Assembly (NCBI RefSeq): GCF_036013915.1 | Contig: NZ_CP107899.1 | Span: forward strand, 5,084,001-5,148,000 | DNA: 64,000 bases | From: Streptomyces sp. NBC_00464 | Lineage (GTDB): Bacteria > Actinomycetota > Actinomycetes > Streptomycetales > Streptomycetaceae | Reading direction: 5' to 3' | Shown here: positions 50,636 to 60,662 of the stretch, piece by piece | How the letters are laid out: each line of letters opens with the position of its first letter | How positions within the stretch are numbered: the stretch's first letter is position 1 | Position numbers and translations under genes: made by a program | The notes under the pieces: model-generated | What the model was told of the DNA's origin: nothing | Seen by the model: only the letters and a program-made list of their open reading frames with translations | Databases searched by the model: none

Positions 50636-51415
50636 ATGCCGATACCCAGCCGCGCCGCCCTTGTCGACCATCTCGTCCGTACGCGCATAGCGGGAGACGT
50701 CGCGACCCCACGCGACAACAACCTCTCCCACTACCGCAAGCTCGCCAACGGCGACCGCCACTTCTGGCTGGGACTGGAGCTCGGCGACCGGTGGCGCGAC
50801 GAGCAGGACGTCCTCGCGGTCATGGCCGAGAGATGCGGGGTCAGCGACGACCCGGAGCACCGGTTCGGCCAGGACACCATTGATCCCGAGCTCACCGTCG
50901 CCGCCCTGGACCGGGCCGCGGCCCGGCTGCGGAAGGCGGCCGACGGGACGGAGCGGGTGCTCTTCGCCACCGGCCACCCGGGCGGCCTGCTGGACGTCCA
51001 CCGCCAGACCGCGGCCGCGCTGCGGACGGCCGGCTGCGAGATCGTGCGGATCCCGTCCGGGCTGACGGCGGACGAGGGCATGGTCTTCCAGTTCGCGGAC
51101 GTCGCCGTGCAGGAGCGCGGCGCGACTCTCTGGCACACCCACTCCCCGGCCCCGATGGCGGCGATCCTGGACGGCCTGGAGCGGGAGGGGCGCCCCATGC
51201 CGGACCTCGTCGTCGCCGACCACGGCTGGGCCGGGTGCGCGGCGCAGCGCGGACTGGACGCCATCGGCTACGCGGACTGCAACGACCCGGCCCTGTTCCT
51301 GGGGGAGTCCGAGGGCACCCTCCAGGTGGCCGTCCCGCTGGACGACCATGTGCTGGACCCGCGGTTCTACGACCCGATGACGGAGTACCTGCTGGACGCG
51401 GCCGGACTGCTCTGA
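50636..51415 (+). CDS. Conserved actinobacterial protein annotated as phosphatase
   Basis: 259 residues, soluble. Contains RVLFATGHPGGLLDVHRQ, ATLWHTHSPAPM and LVVADHGWAGCAA, with several His/Asp that could bind a metal. I recall orthologues labelled phosphatase in Streptomyces, but no classical phosphatase motif (DxDxT, HxGxx) is evident, so the name is tentative. ATG 50636 is preceded by weak signals. Divergent from the GT2 operon. Confidence 0.65.
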   Translation: MPIPSRAALVDHLVRTRIAGDVATPRDNNLSHYRKLANGDRHFWLGLELGDRWRDEQDVLAVMAERCGVSDDPEHRFGQDTIDPELTVAALDRAAARLRKAADGTERVLFATGHPGGLLDVHRQTAAALRTAGCEIVRIPSGLTADEGMVFQFADVAVQERGATLWHTHSPAPMAAILDGLEREGRPMPDLVVADHGWAGCAAQRGLDAIGYADCNDPALFLGESEGTLQVAVPLDDHVLDPRFYDPMTEYLLDAAGLL

Positions 51416-51473
51416 GCGGGCGGGCGGTAGGCGGGAGGCGGCGGAGGGCTCGGGCGGTAGGCGGCGGGCCGGT

Positions 51474-52523
51474 TCAGGCGCCGGCGTCCGGCGGGCCCCC
51501 GGCGGCGCGGGCCCGCCGCCGCTGTTCCAGGCCCGGCGTCGGGTCCAGATACACCCGCCGGATCGACGGATACCGCTCCCGCAGCTGCTGCTCCGCCTCC
51601 TCGCAGGCCCACTCGACCTGCTCGGCACTGGCCACGTCCCGGAAGTCGACCTTCGCGGCGATCAGGATCTCGGTCGGCCCCTGGATGAGCGTCGTCAGCT
51701 CCAGTACGTCGATGATGTGCGGCACCGAGAGCAGCTCCTCGCGCACCCCCGCCCGCATCGACTGCGGAACCGGCCGCCCGATCAGCAGCTGGGCGTTGGA
51801 CCGGCCGAGCACCCAGGCCACGTACACGAGCAGCGCGCCGATGAGGATCGAGGCGACCCCGTCCCAGACCCCGGACCCCGACAACTGTCCGCCCAGCAGT
51901 CCGCCCGCGGCCAGCAGCAGACCCACCAGCGCAGCGGAGTCCTCCATCACGACGGCCTTGACCGCGGTGTCGGGGGTGAGCCGGAAATAGCGCTTGGCCG
52001 GAGTCCCCAGCCGCTCGGCCTCGCCGCGCACCTGCCGCAGCCCGGTCCGCAGCGAGTAGCCCTCCAGCAGGAAGGCCACGCCGAGCACGATGTACGAGAT
52101 GAGAGGGTCGCCGAGCTCCTCGCCCTCGACCAGGGTGTGGACGCCGTCGTAGACGGAGAAGACCGCGCCGCCGACGAACGTGGCGACGGAGGCGAGCATC
52201 GCCCAGATGTAGCGCTCGGGGCCGTAACCCAGCGGATGTTCCTCGTCGGCGGGCTTCTCGCTGCGCTTGAGCGCGGTGAGCAGCAGCACCTCGGTGACCG
52301 TGTCGGCGACGGAGTGGGCCGCCTCGGAGAGCATCGCGCTCGATCCGCTGATCAGCCCCGCGACGGCCTTCGCCACGGCGATGCCGAGGTTGGCGACGGC
52401 CGCGACGATGACGGTGAAGGTGGACTCGCCACCGCTCGCCGCCCCGGATCCGGATGCCCCGGACCCGTCACCGGACTCCCCACCGTCAGCACCATCAGCC
52501 GCATCGGCTTTTGCGTCGCTCAT
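51474..52523 (-). CDS. Cation diffusion facilitator (CDF) transporter
   Basis: 349 residues. A Gly/Ser/Ala/Asp-rich tail of about 32 residues, then six helices with SSAMLSEAAHSVADTVTE (metal-site His/Asp) in TM2 and MEDSAALVGLLLA in TM5, and a C-terminal ferredoxin-like domain (TEILIAAKVDFRDV). Exports divalent metal against protons; the metal cannot be stated. ATG 52523 has no ribosome site and may be leaderless. GC-rich direct repeats GCGGTAGGCGG fill the 58-bp gap before the next convergent gene. Confidence 0.87.
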   Translation of the reverse strand: MSDAKADAADGADGGESGDGSGASGSGAASGGESTFTVIVAAVANLGIAVAKAVAGLISGSSAMLSEAAHSVADTVTEVLLLTALKRSEKPADEEHPLGYGPERYIWAMLASVATFVGGAVFSVYDGVHTLVEGEELGDPLISYIVLGVAFLLEGYSLRTGLRQVRGEAERLGTPAKRYFRLTPDTAVKAVVMEDSAALVGLLLAAGGLLGGQLSGSGVWDGVASILIGALLVYVAWVLGRSNAQLLIGRPVPQSMRAGVREELLSVPHIIDVLELTTLIQGPTEILIAAKVDFRDVASAEQVEWACEEAEQQLRERYPSIRRVYLDPTPGLEQRRRARAAGGPPDAGA

Positions 52524-52561
52524 GGTGGGGAGTATGTCGGAATTGGCGGGGTGCGGCCCGT

Positions 52562-53449
52562 TCAGTCCCCGCGCGGGACCCGGACGACGCCCTCCTGGAT
52601 GACGGTGATCGCCAGCCGGCCGTCCTGGGTGTAGATACGGGCCTGGCCGAGCCCGCGCCCGCCGGACGCGGACGGCGACTCCTGGTCGTACAGCAGCCAT
52701 TCGTCGGCCCGGAACGGCCGGTGGAACCACATCGCGTGGTCCAGGCTCGCCCCCACCACGTCACCGATCGCCCAGCCGCCGCGCCCGTGGGCGAGGAGCA
52801 CCGAGTCGAGCAGCGTCATGTCGGAGACGTACGTCGCCATGCAGACGTGCAGCAGCGGATCGTCCGCCAGCTTCCCGTTGGTGCGGAACCACACCTGCGA
52901 GCGGGGCTCGCGCGGTTCGCCGACGGTGCCGAACGGCGGTGCGTCCACGTACCGCAGGTCGACCGCGGCCCGTGCCTCGATCAGCCGGTCCACGATGCCG
53001 GGGGCGCTGAACCGGTCCGCGTACCGCGGCAGCATCTCGGCGGCCGTGGGCAGCGTCTCGGGGTCGGGCGCGGCCGGCATGCCGGCCTGGTGCTCCAGCC
53101 CCTCCTCGTGCGTCTGGAAGGACGCCGAGAGGTGGAAGATCGGCTGCCCGTGCTGGACGGCGACGACCCGCCGGGTGGTGAAGGAACGGCCGTCCCGGAT
53201 GCGGTCGACGCTGTAGACGATCGGCGCGCCCGGGTCCCCGGCCCGCAGGAAGTAGGAATGCAGGGAGTGGGCGGGCCGGTCAGCGGGGACGGTGCGGCCC
53301 GCGGCGACGAGCGCCTGGGCCGCGACCTGTCCGCCGAAGACACGGGGCACGATCGCCGAACGGCTGGTGCCCCGGAAGATGTCCTGCTCGATCTGCTCCA
53401 GGTCGAGCAGGTCGAGCAGATCGTGCAGTGGGTCAAGTGCTGCGCTCAT
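52562..53449 (-). CDS. tesB: Acyl-CoA thioesterase II (TesB type)
   Basis: 295 residues, double hot-dog fold: FGGQVAAQALVAAGRTVP and HSLHSYFLRAGDP in the first half, SLDHAMWFHRP in the second with the catalytic Asp. Hydrolyses medium- to long-chain acyl-CoA. Lies 19 bp downstream of an acyl-CoA dehydrogenase on the same strand, suggesting a fatty-acid breakdown unit. Confidence 0.92.
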   Translation of the reverse strand: MSAALDPLHDLLDLLDLEQIEQDIFRGTSRSAIVPRVFGGQVAAQALVAAGRTVPADRPAHSLHSYFLRAGDPGAPIVYSVDRIRDGRSFTTRRVVAVQHGQPIFHLSASFQTHEEGLEHQAGMPAAPDPETLPTAAEMLPRYADRFSAPGIVDRLIEARAAVDLRYVDAPPFGTVGEPREPRSQVWFRTNGKLADDPLLHVCMATYVSDMTLLDSVLLAHGRGGWAIGDVVGASLDHAMWFHRPFRADEWLLYDQESPSASGGRGLGQARIYTQDGRLAITVIQEGVVRVPRGD

Positions 53450-53468
53450 GGGGAAGAACGTAGCCGCT

Positions 53469-54626
53469 CTACAGGCCCATGGACTTGGCGATGATCGACT
53501 TCATGACCTCGCTGGTGCCGCCGTAGATGCGGTTGACCCGGTTGTCCGCGTACAGGCGGGCGATCGGGTACTCGTTCATGAAGCCGTAGCCGCCGTGCAG
53601 CTGGAGGCAGCGGTCGATCACGCGGTGCGCGACCTCGGTGCAGAACAGCTTCGCGGACGCGGCCTCGGCGGCGGTCAGTTCACCGGCGTCCAGCGCCTCC
53701 AGGGCGCGGTCGGCGACGGCCTGGGCCGCGTCCACCTCGGCCTGGCAGCCGGCCAGCTCGAACTTGGTGTTCTGGAACGAGGCGACGGTCTTACCGAAGA
53801 CGGTGCGGTCCTGCACGTACTCCTTGGCGAACCGGACGGCGGCCGCGGCCTGCGCGTACGCACCGAAGGCGATGCCCCAGCGCTCGGAGGCCAGGTTGGT
53901 GCCGAGGTAGCCGAAGCCCTTGTTCTCCTCGCCGAGCAGGTCCTCGACCGGGACCTTGACGTCGACGAAGGCGAGCTCGGCGGTGTCGGAGACCCGCAGG
54001 CCCAACTTGTCGAGCTTGCGGCCGATCGAGTAGCCCGCGGACTTGGTGTCGACGGCGAAGAGGGAGATGCCGAAGCGGCGGTCGTCCTCGCGCGGGGCGG
54101 AGGTGCGGGCGCAGACGATCACACGGTCGGCGTGCACGCCGCCGGTGATGAAGGTCTTGGAGCCGTTGAGGACGTAGTGCGTGCCGTCCTCGGAGAGCTT
54201 GGCGGTGGTCTTCATGCCCGCGACGTCGGAGCCGGTGCCCGGCTCGGTCATCGCGAGGGCCCACATCTCCTCGCCGGTGGTGAACTTCGGCAGCCAGCGC
54301 TTCTTCTGCTCGTCGGTGGCGAGCATCTTGATGTAGGGCAGGCCGAGCAGCGTGTGCACGCCGGAGCCGCCGAAGGAGACGCCCGCGCGGGCGGTCTCCT
54401 CGTAGATGACGGCTTCGTACTTGTGCGAGTCGATGCCCGCGCCGTCGTACTCCTCGTCCACCGTGATGCCGAAGACGCCCAGCTCGCCGAGCTTCAGGTA
54501 GAAGTCGCGCGGGGCCTGGCCGGCCGCGAACCACTCGTCGTACACCGGCACGACCTCGGCCGCGATGAAGGCGCGGATGGTCTCCCGGAACGCCTCGTGG
54601 TCCTCGTTGAATACCGTACGGCGCAC
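53469..54626 (-). CDS. Acyl-CoA dehydrogenase
   Basis: 385 residues from GTG 54626 (GGGAGG six bases upstream). MWALAMTEPGTGSDVAGMKTT split over FAD/substrate loops, QDRTVFGKTVASFQNT, and the terminal LHGGYGFMNEYPIARLYADNRVNRIYGG. Resembles long/medium-chain enzymes of the ACAD family and differs clearly from the 39029 gene. First gene with tesB in a two-gene unit. Confidence 0.93.
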   Translation of the reverse strand: MRRTVFNEDHEAFRETIRAFIAAEVVPVYDEWFAAGQAPRDFYLKLGELGVFGITVDEEYDGAGIDSHKYEAVIYEETARAGVSFGGSGVHTLLGLPYIKMLATDEQKKRWLPKFTTGEEMWALAMTEPGTGSDVAGMKTTAKLSEDGTHYVLNGSKTFITGGVHADRVIVCARTSAPREDDRRFGISLFAVDTKSAGYSIGRKLDKLGLRVSDTAELAFVDVKVPVEDLLGEENKGFGYLGTNLASERWGIAFGAYAQAAAAVRFAKEYVQDRTVFGKTVASFQNTKFELAGCQAEVDAAQAVADRALEALDAGELTAAEAASAKLFCTEVAHRVIDRCLQLHGGYGFMNEYPIARLYADNRVNRIYGGTSEVMKSIIAKSMGL

Positions 54627-54771
54627 GGGGTGCCTCCCTGGTCGGCTTCGCTCGGCTTGGCTAAGCGCTTGCTCAGCCTTGGGTAAAAGTTACCCGGCGG
54701 TCACCGGAGCTGTCCAGGGTGATGCTGAGCACGCCGATGGGGAGGTGTGATCGCCGCTCGCGGGGCCGCCC

Positions 54772-55539
54772 TCAGATGCCGAGCCGGGCGGCGATCCCGT
54801 CGAGCACGCAGTCCAGACCCGTCTCGAACGCCCAGGTCGCGTCGTCCTTGCGGGTCGCGCGCCGTCCGTAGCGCTGGTACGTGGGATAGCGGCCGGTCTC
54901 CATCAGGTACATCATCTGCGGCGCCAGGCCCAGCCTGGTCTCGTCGCCGGACGACCAGCCCGCCGACTCCGTCCACTCCCGCAGGGCCACCTCCGACTGC
55001 CCCGCGCCGTGCGCGAAGGCGCTGACGGTACGGAACGCGACCATCATCGCGTCCTCGTCGAGGCCGAGTCCGTCGAGCGCCGCCAGCTGCCGCTCGGCGA
55101 TGGCCAGCCGGCCGGGCGTGAGGACGAAGAAGCGGGTGGGCAGCTGCCCCACCCACGGGTGCCGCAGCATCGTGTCCCGGGTCAGCAGGCCGAAGGCGCG
55201 CAGCACCTCGCGCCACTCGGTCACCTCGTCGGGGATCCGCATCTCCGTGGCCACCCGCTCGGCCATCAGCGCCCACAGGTCGTCCTTGCCGGAGACGTGC
55301 CGGTAGGCGGCCATGGGGGCGACGCCCAGTTCCGTGGCGAGCCTGCGCATGGTGACGGCGGCGAAGCCCTCCGCGTCGGCGATCTCCACGGCGGCGGCCC
55401 CGATCCGCTCCAGCGTCAGCGAGGTGCGGGGTGCGGCCGCCGGCTGCTCCAGGCGCTGCCAGAGCGAGAGCGATGTGTCGGGCCCCGCCCCGCCGCCCTC
55501 GCTGTCGCCCTTGCCGCTGTCCTTCTTCTGGCCGGCCAC
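54772..55539 (-). CDS. TetR-family regulator
   Basis: 255 residues. Low-complexity N-terminal 25 residues, helix-turn-helix at about 40-90 (TLERIGAAAVEIADAEG, GVAPMAAYRHVSGKDDL), then a C-terminal helical domain as in TetR regulators of efflux genes. Divergent from an FMN reductase and an MFS exporter, with four TACAACGTA-type half-sites between them. Confidence 0.9.
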   Translation of the reverse strand: MAGQKKDSGKGDSEGGGAGPDTSLSLWQRLEQPAAAPRTSLTLERIGAAAVEIADAEGFAAVTMRRLATELGVAPMAAYRHVSGKDDLWALMAERVATEMRIPDEVTEWREVLRAFGLLTRDTMLRHPWVGQLPTRFFVLTPGRLAIAERQLAALDGLGLDEDAMMVAFRTVSAFAHGAGQSEVALREWTESAGWSSGDETRLGLAPQMMYLMETGRYPTYQRYGRRATRKDDATWAFETGLDCVLDGIAARLGI

Positions 55540-55568
55540 AGGCGGGCTCCTCTCGCTAGGCGGTCAGC

Positions 55569-55640
55569 GTACAACGTATCGGTCAGTGGACAACGTACAC
55601 ATCGATGGATACGTTGTACGCACAGGAATACGTTGTACAC
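55569..55640. promoter_or_regulatory. Operator cluster, four TACAACGTA-type motifs
   Basis: GTACAACGTATC (55569-55580), GACAACGTACAC (55589-55600), GATACGTTGTACG (55608-55620), AATACGTTGTACAC (55627-55640). The first and third are exact inverted copies. They lie between the divergent TetR and FMN-reductase genes, and should be the TetR binding sites. Confidence 0.75.
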
Positions 55641-55664
55641 ATTCATTGCTTCAGGGGGACCCCC

Positions 55665-56261
55665 ATGCCCAGTACCCGCCCGCAGCTCCGCGTCGCCGTC
55701 GTCGTCGGCAGCACCCGCGAGGGCCGATTCGCGCCCGTCGTCACCCAGTGGCTGAAGGGGCACCTGTCCCAGCGAGACGACATGGCCGTGGATGTCGTCG
55801 ACCTCGCCGAGACCCCGCTGCCCACCGTCTTCCCCGCGTTCGGCCGGCCGCCGGCACCGGGCACGGAGGAGGCGCTCGCCCTGGTGTCGCCGCGCCTCGC
55901 GGCGGCCGACGCGTTCGTCTTCGTCACGCCGGAGTACAACCACAGCTTTCCCGCGTCCCTGAAGAACGCCATCGACTGGCACAACGAGCAGTGGCACGCC
56001 AAGCCGGTCGCCTTCGTCTCCTACGGCGGCCTCTCCGGCGGCCTGCGCGCCGTGGAGCAGCTCCGCGTCGTGATGGCCGAGCTGAACGCCACGACCATCC
56101 GCAACACGGTCAGCTTCCACAACGCCTACGGCCTGTTCGGCGCGGACGGCACCGTCGACGACGCCCAGGTCGACGCGGCGGCCAAGGCGCTGCTGGACCA
56201 GCTCGCCTGGTGGGGGCACGCACTGCGCGACGCCAGGGCCACGGCCCCGTACGCAGCCTGA
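55665..56261 (+). CDS. NADPH-dependent FMN reductase
   Basis: 198 residues. Flavodoxin-like fold with FMN loop VVGSTREGRFAP and PEYNHSFPASLKNAIDW, as in ChrR/azoreductase-like quinone reductases. ATG 55665 follows AGGGGGA. 27 bp upstream of an MFS exporter on the same strand; the pair may detoxify and expel a redox-active or quinone compound that TetR senses. Confidence 0.92.
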   Translation: MPSTRPQLRVAVVVGSTREGRFAPVVTQWLKGHLSQRDDMAVDVVDLAETPLPTVFPAFGRPPAPGTEEALALVSPRLAAADAFVFVTPEYNHSFPASLKNAIDWHNEQWHAKPVAFVSYGGLSGGLRAVEQLRVVMAELNATTIRNTVSFHNAYGLFGADGTVDDAQVDAAAKALLDQLAWWGHALRDARATAPYAA

Positions 56262-56288
56262 CGACTCAACACGCATGCGGGAGCCACC

Positions 56289-57815
<1,527 letters not shown>

Positions 57816-57833
<18 letters not shown>

Positions 57834-57854
57834 CTGAGGTTCCTCCCGCAACCG
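57816..57854. terminator. Bidirectional terminator, MFS / MarR
   Basis: CGGTTGCGGGAGGA with a perfect 14-bp complement over an 11-base loop. The left arm is inside the MFS coding end, and the stop codon lies in the loop. Confidence 0.85.
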
Positions 57855-57859
57855 GTCGT

Positions 57860-58348
57860 TCAGCTCGCGTCGCCCTCGACGTTGGCGACCATCCTGCGCA
57901 GCACCTTGAGTGCGGCCACGTACTCCTCGTCACTGATGCCGTCGTGGACCACGGCGCGCAGCCCGGTCACCAGCTCCCGCACCTGCACCCTGGCCGCCTC
58001 CCCGGCATCGGTGAGGCGGATGCGATGCCCGGCGTCGACCGACAGCCAGCCGCGGTGGAGCAGCTGGTCGACGACCCGTGCGATCTCGTGCGGCCCGTCC
58101 GCGAGGGGAGTCAGCTGAGTGACGACCTCCTCGCGACTCGGGGCCTCCGGACCGCCATTCACGCGGTTCAACACCCAGTACTGCGGCTGCGTGACGTCGA
58201 TCCCGGCCATGGCGTCACGCAGGTGCCGGGTGACGGCGGAATGGGCGAGGCCACTCCAGTAACCGATGGGCTGGGTGGCCAGCGCGTCGTCGGTGGCGGT
58301 CGGATCGGCCGGGGCCTGGTCGGTGGTGGTGCCACTCGGCGGTCTCAT
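57860..58348 (-). CDS. MarR-family regulator
   Basis: 162 residues from ATG 58348. Winged helix in the middle (DVTQPQYWVLNRVNGG, REEVVTQLTPLADGPHEI) with helical dimer ends. Same strand as, and 54 bp downstream of, the SDR gene, so the two could form a unit. Ligand unknown. Confidence 0.82.
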   Translation of the reverse strand: MRPPSGTTTDQAPADPTATDDALATQPIGYWSGLAHSAVTRHLRDAMAGIDVTQPQYWVLNRVNGGPEAPSREEVVTQLTPLADGPHEIARVVDQLLHRGWLSVDAGHRIRLTDAGEAARVQVRELVTGLRAVVHDGISDEEYVAALKVLRRMVANVEGDAS

Positions 58349-58402
58349 GACGCCGACGCTACATGTCGTACACACCGGAGCCCGCGGATTGCCGGGCAGC
58401 CC

Positions 58403-59362
58403 TCACCGGGCCGCCGCGAAGGCATCGACGCCCGTGAGGTCGGCCGACAACGCCCAAAGCCGGGCCGCCTGTTCGGCATCGATCGCGTGGGCGTGCACGC
58501 CGCCCTCCGTGCCGTCGACGGCAGGCTCGGCGATGTCGCAGTCCTCGCAGTACACGCCGCCCATGCCCGTCAGCTGAGGGGAGGCCGCCGCCCAGACATG
58601 CGTTGCCGCGCCCTGAGCGGGCGTCTTGAAGGTGGGATCGGTCGGGGTGCCGTTCTCGTCGATCCAGCCCGCGTCGACCATGTCCGCTTTTGCGAGGTGG
58701 CGCTGGAGCGGAGTGAGGATGCTGCCCGGATGCAGGGCGAAGGCCCGGACTCCGGCGTCGCGGCCGAGTGCGTCGAGGTGCACGGCGAACAGCACGTTCG
58801 CCGCCTTCGCCTGCCCGTACGCCTCCCATCGGTCGTAGCCGTGCTCGAAGTGCACGTCGTCCCAGCGCATACCCATGCCGTGGGCGCCGGAGGACACGGC
58901 GACCACGCGCGCGCCACCCCGGGCGAGCGCCGGCCAGAGATGGTTGATCAGGGCGTAGTGGCCGAGGTGGTTGGTGGCGAACTGCGCCTCCCACCCCGGG
59001 CCGACCCGCGTCTCGGGGCAGGCCATGATCCCGGCGTTGTTGATCACGATGTCCACGTCGCGCCCCGAGGCCAGGAACCGCTCGGCGAACCCGCGGACGC
59101 TTTCGAGGTCGGACAGGTCGAGGTCGTCGGTCTCCACGCCGTCGATGCCCGCGACCGCCTCCTGAGCGACCGCCCGCCGCCGGGCCGGGACGATGACGCG
59201 GGCTCCGGCAGCGGCCAGGGCGCGGGTTGCCTCCAGGCCGAGCCCGGAGTAGCCGCCGGTGACGATCGCGGTGCTGCCGGACAGGTCGATCCCGTTCAGG
59301 ACGTCGTCCGCGGTGCTGCGGGCGCCGAAGCCCGATCCGATCCTGTGCTGAGGTGTGGTCAT
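58403..59362 (-). CDS. Short-chain dehydrogenase/reductase
   Basis: 319 residues. Rossmann motif TGGYSGLGLE, NNAGIMA, catalytic Ser in VAVSSGAHG and YGQAKAAN in place of YxxxK. The length and C-terminal extension resemble retinol-dehydrogenase/WW-oxidoreductase-like SDRs, whose substrates in bacteria are unknown. NADP preference is suggested by Arg residues after the second strand (PARRR). Confidence 0.9.
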   Translation of the reverse strand: MTTPQHRIGSGFGARSTADDVLNGIDLSGSTAIVTGGYSGLGLEATRALAAAGARVIVPARRRAVAQEAVAGIDGVETDDLDLSDLESVRGFAERFLASGRDVDIVINNAGIMACPETRVGPGWEAQFATNHLGHYALINHLWPALARGGARVVAVSSGAHGMGMRWDDVHFEHGYDRWEAYGQAKAANVLFAVHLDALGRDAGVRAFALHPGSILTPLQRHLAKADMVDAGWIDENGTPTDPTFKTPAQGAATHVWAAASPQLTGMGGVYCEDCDIAEPAVDGTEGGVHAHAIDAEQAARLWALSADLTGVDAFAAAR

Positions 59363-59531
59363 GAGGGGGACGTTAGATGCTCGACCGCGCTCTAGGGCAA
59401 GGGGAGTTGGGGCGCAAACATCACTCTCAACTCTCGAGTGGGAGGCGCGAAGGGCTTGAGGCGCGTTACTGGGTGCCGGCTGTTCGGTGGAGAAGGCAGG
59501 CGCCTCCCGTTGCCCGAGCCGTGCCTCGGCT

Positions 59532-60152
59532 TCAGGAACGGAAGCCGATAACGCCGAAGCCCGGCAGGGCTTCCGCACGCCGCATCCAGGTGAGGCACTG
59601 CATGGCAGCCTCCAGGACTTCGGGCTCCAGCGGCGGCGCTTGGCCTGATTCGTCGACCGCGCGTTTGGTGGCCTCGAACTGCTGCAGCGCTTGGGCGATG
59701 TGTTCGGGAGCCCACTCGCCGCAGCCCGGTGTGTAGGTGTAGGGCAGCGGAGCCGGAGGACCGCTGTGGCTGAAGGCATCCACGGACACAGCGGTGATAC
59801 CCAGGGCCTCCAGACCCTGGTCGACGACGGACAGCCAGTCGCCTTTGTGCGGTGTGAAGCAGTCGTTGGGCAGGAAAGCGCCGGTGAGTGAGCATATTCG
59901 CTGGTAGGCGTAGCTGTACTGGAAGGCGTGGTCCCGCTTCTCGCTGAAGGGGCCCCCGTGGATGACTGCGGAGAGTGCCTCGTCGGCCGTGGGGGAGCCC
60001 TGCTCGATCGCGTAACTGTGGTAGTCGTCGTCGCGGGTCAGATCGTCCCCGAATTCGGCGCGTATCACGTTCAGCAATTGGTCATCGCGGGATCCGACCA
60101 GGGCGCGCGTAGCGGCCACATCCAACAGGTAGACGCTCAAGGAAGAACTCAT
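59532..60152 (-). CDS. DUF7691-like protein
   Basis: 206 residues from ATG 60152. Begins SSSLSVYLLDVAATRALVGS, has a middle GPFSEKRDHAFQYSYAYQRI and an end LEAAMQCLTWMRRAEALPG. I recall a streptomycete family DUF7691 with this pattern and no known function. Codon use is somewhat less GC-biased than its neighbours (CAT, GAA, AAA codons), hinting at acquisition. No operon partner. Confidence 0.7.
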   Translation of the reverse strand: MSSSLSVYLLDVAATRALVGSRDDQLLNVIRAEFGDDLTRDDDYHSYAIEQGSPTADEALSAVIHGGPFSEKRDHAFQYSYAYQRICSLTGAFLPNDCFTPHKGDWLSVVDQGLEALGITAVSVDAFSHSGPPAPLPYTYTPGCGEWAPEHIAQALQQFEATKRAVDESGQAPPLEPEVLEAAMQCLTWMRRAEALPGFGVIGFRS

Positions 60153-60662
60153 GGGACGAACCTTAGGCGGTGCCTCCGACACTCTCGCGAGATGCGCCGG
60201 ACGGCGCGGGAGGGCCCTGGTCAAGGCTGCTCAACAGGGCATTGGTTCAAAGGGTTTGGCTTGTCGCCCGGGCTTGCGGAGAGAAGCGTGGCGGACTGTT
60301 GGACGCTGACGTTCGTCATCTGGTCCTTGGATCGATGGTGGTCGGGTCAGGTGGGGAATCCGCCGATCCAGGTGCGCTGGAGGAGGTGATGGGGGAGGTA
60401 TTCGGATTCGATGCCGAGGGGGAATTCGGTGCAGGGAGAAACTGAACGTGAAATCGATCTGATCTGGCGACTCGTCCAGGTCTTCAATCTTCCCCACCAG
60501 GTCCTCGCTTGGTTGATGAGCAAGCCGCTCTGCTTCGGATCCCTGTAGGCGTGACCGGACCCGCGGGCCCTTGTCCACCACCTGTGTGAGCGGGGGACGT
60601 GAACCCACTTGCGTCAGGCAGAGGGTGCCCGGATCGGGACGTACGCCGAGCCGTGTGCGGGC
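60153..60662. other. Low-GC intergenic patch, no supported gene
   Basis: About 510 bases with lower GC than the window average and A/T-rich words (GAAATCGATCTGATC). The longest frames lack starts with ribosome sites. Two minus-strand frames (LVGKIEDLDESPDQ and EFPLGIESEYLPHH) look faintly protein-like and could be remnants of one broken gene. Confidence 0.35.

Noticed and set aside
50636..51415. HAD or histidine phosphatase
   Set aside because: No DxDxT or RHG motif; the phosphatase label is kept only as a remembered annotation.
60231..60608. Minus-strand frame of 125 codons
   Set aside because: No ribosome site, Pro/Arg-rich end, no family match by eye; kept only as possible debris.
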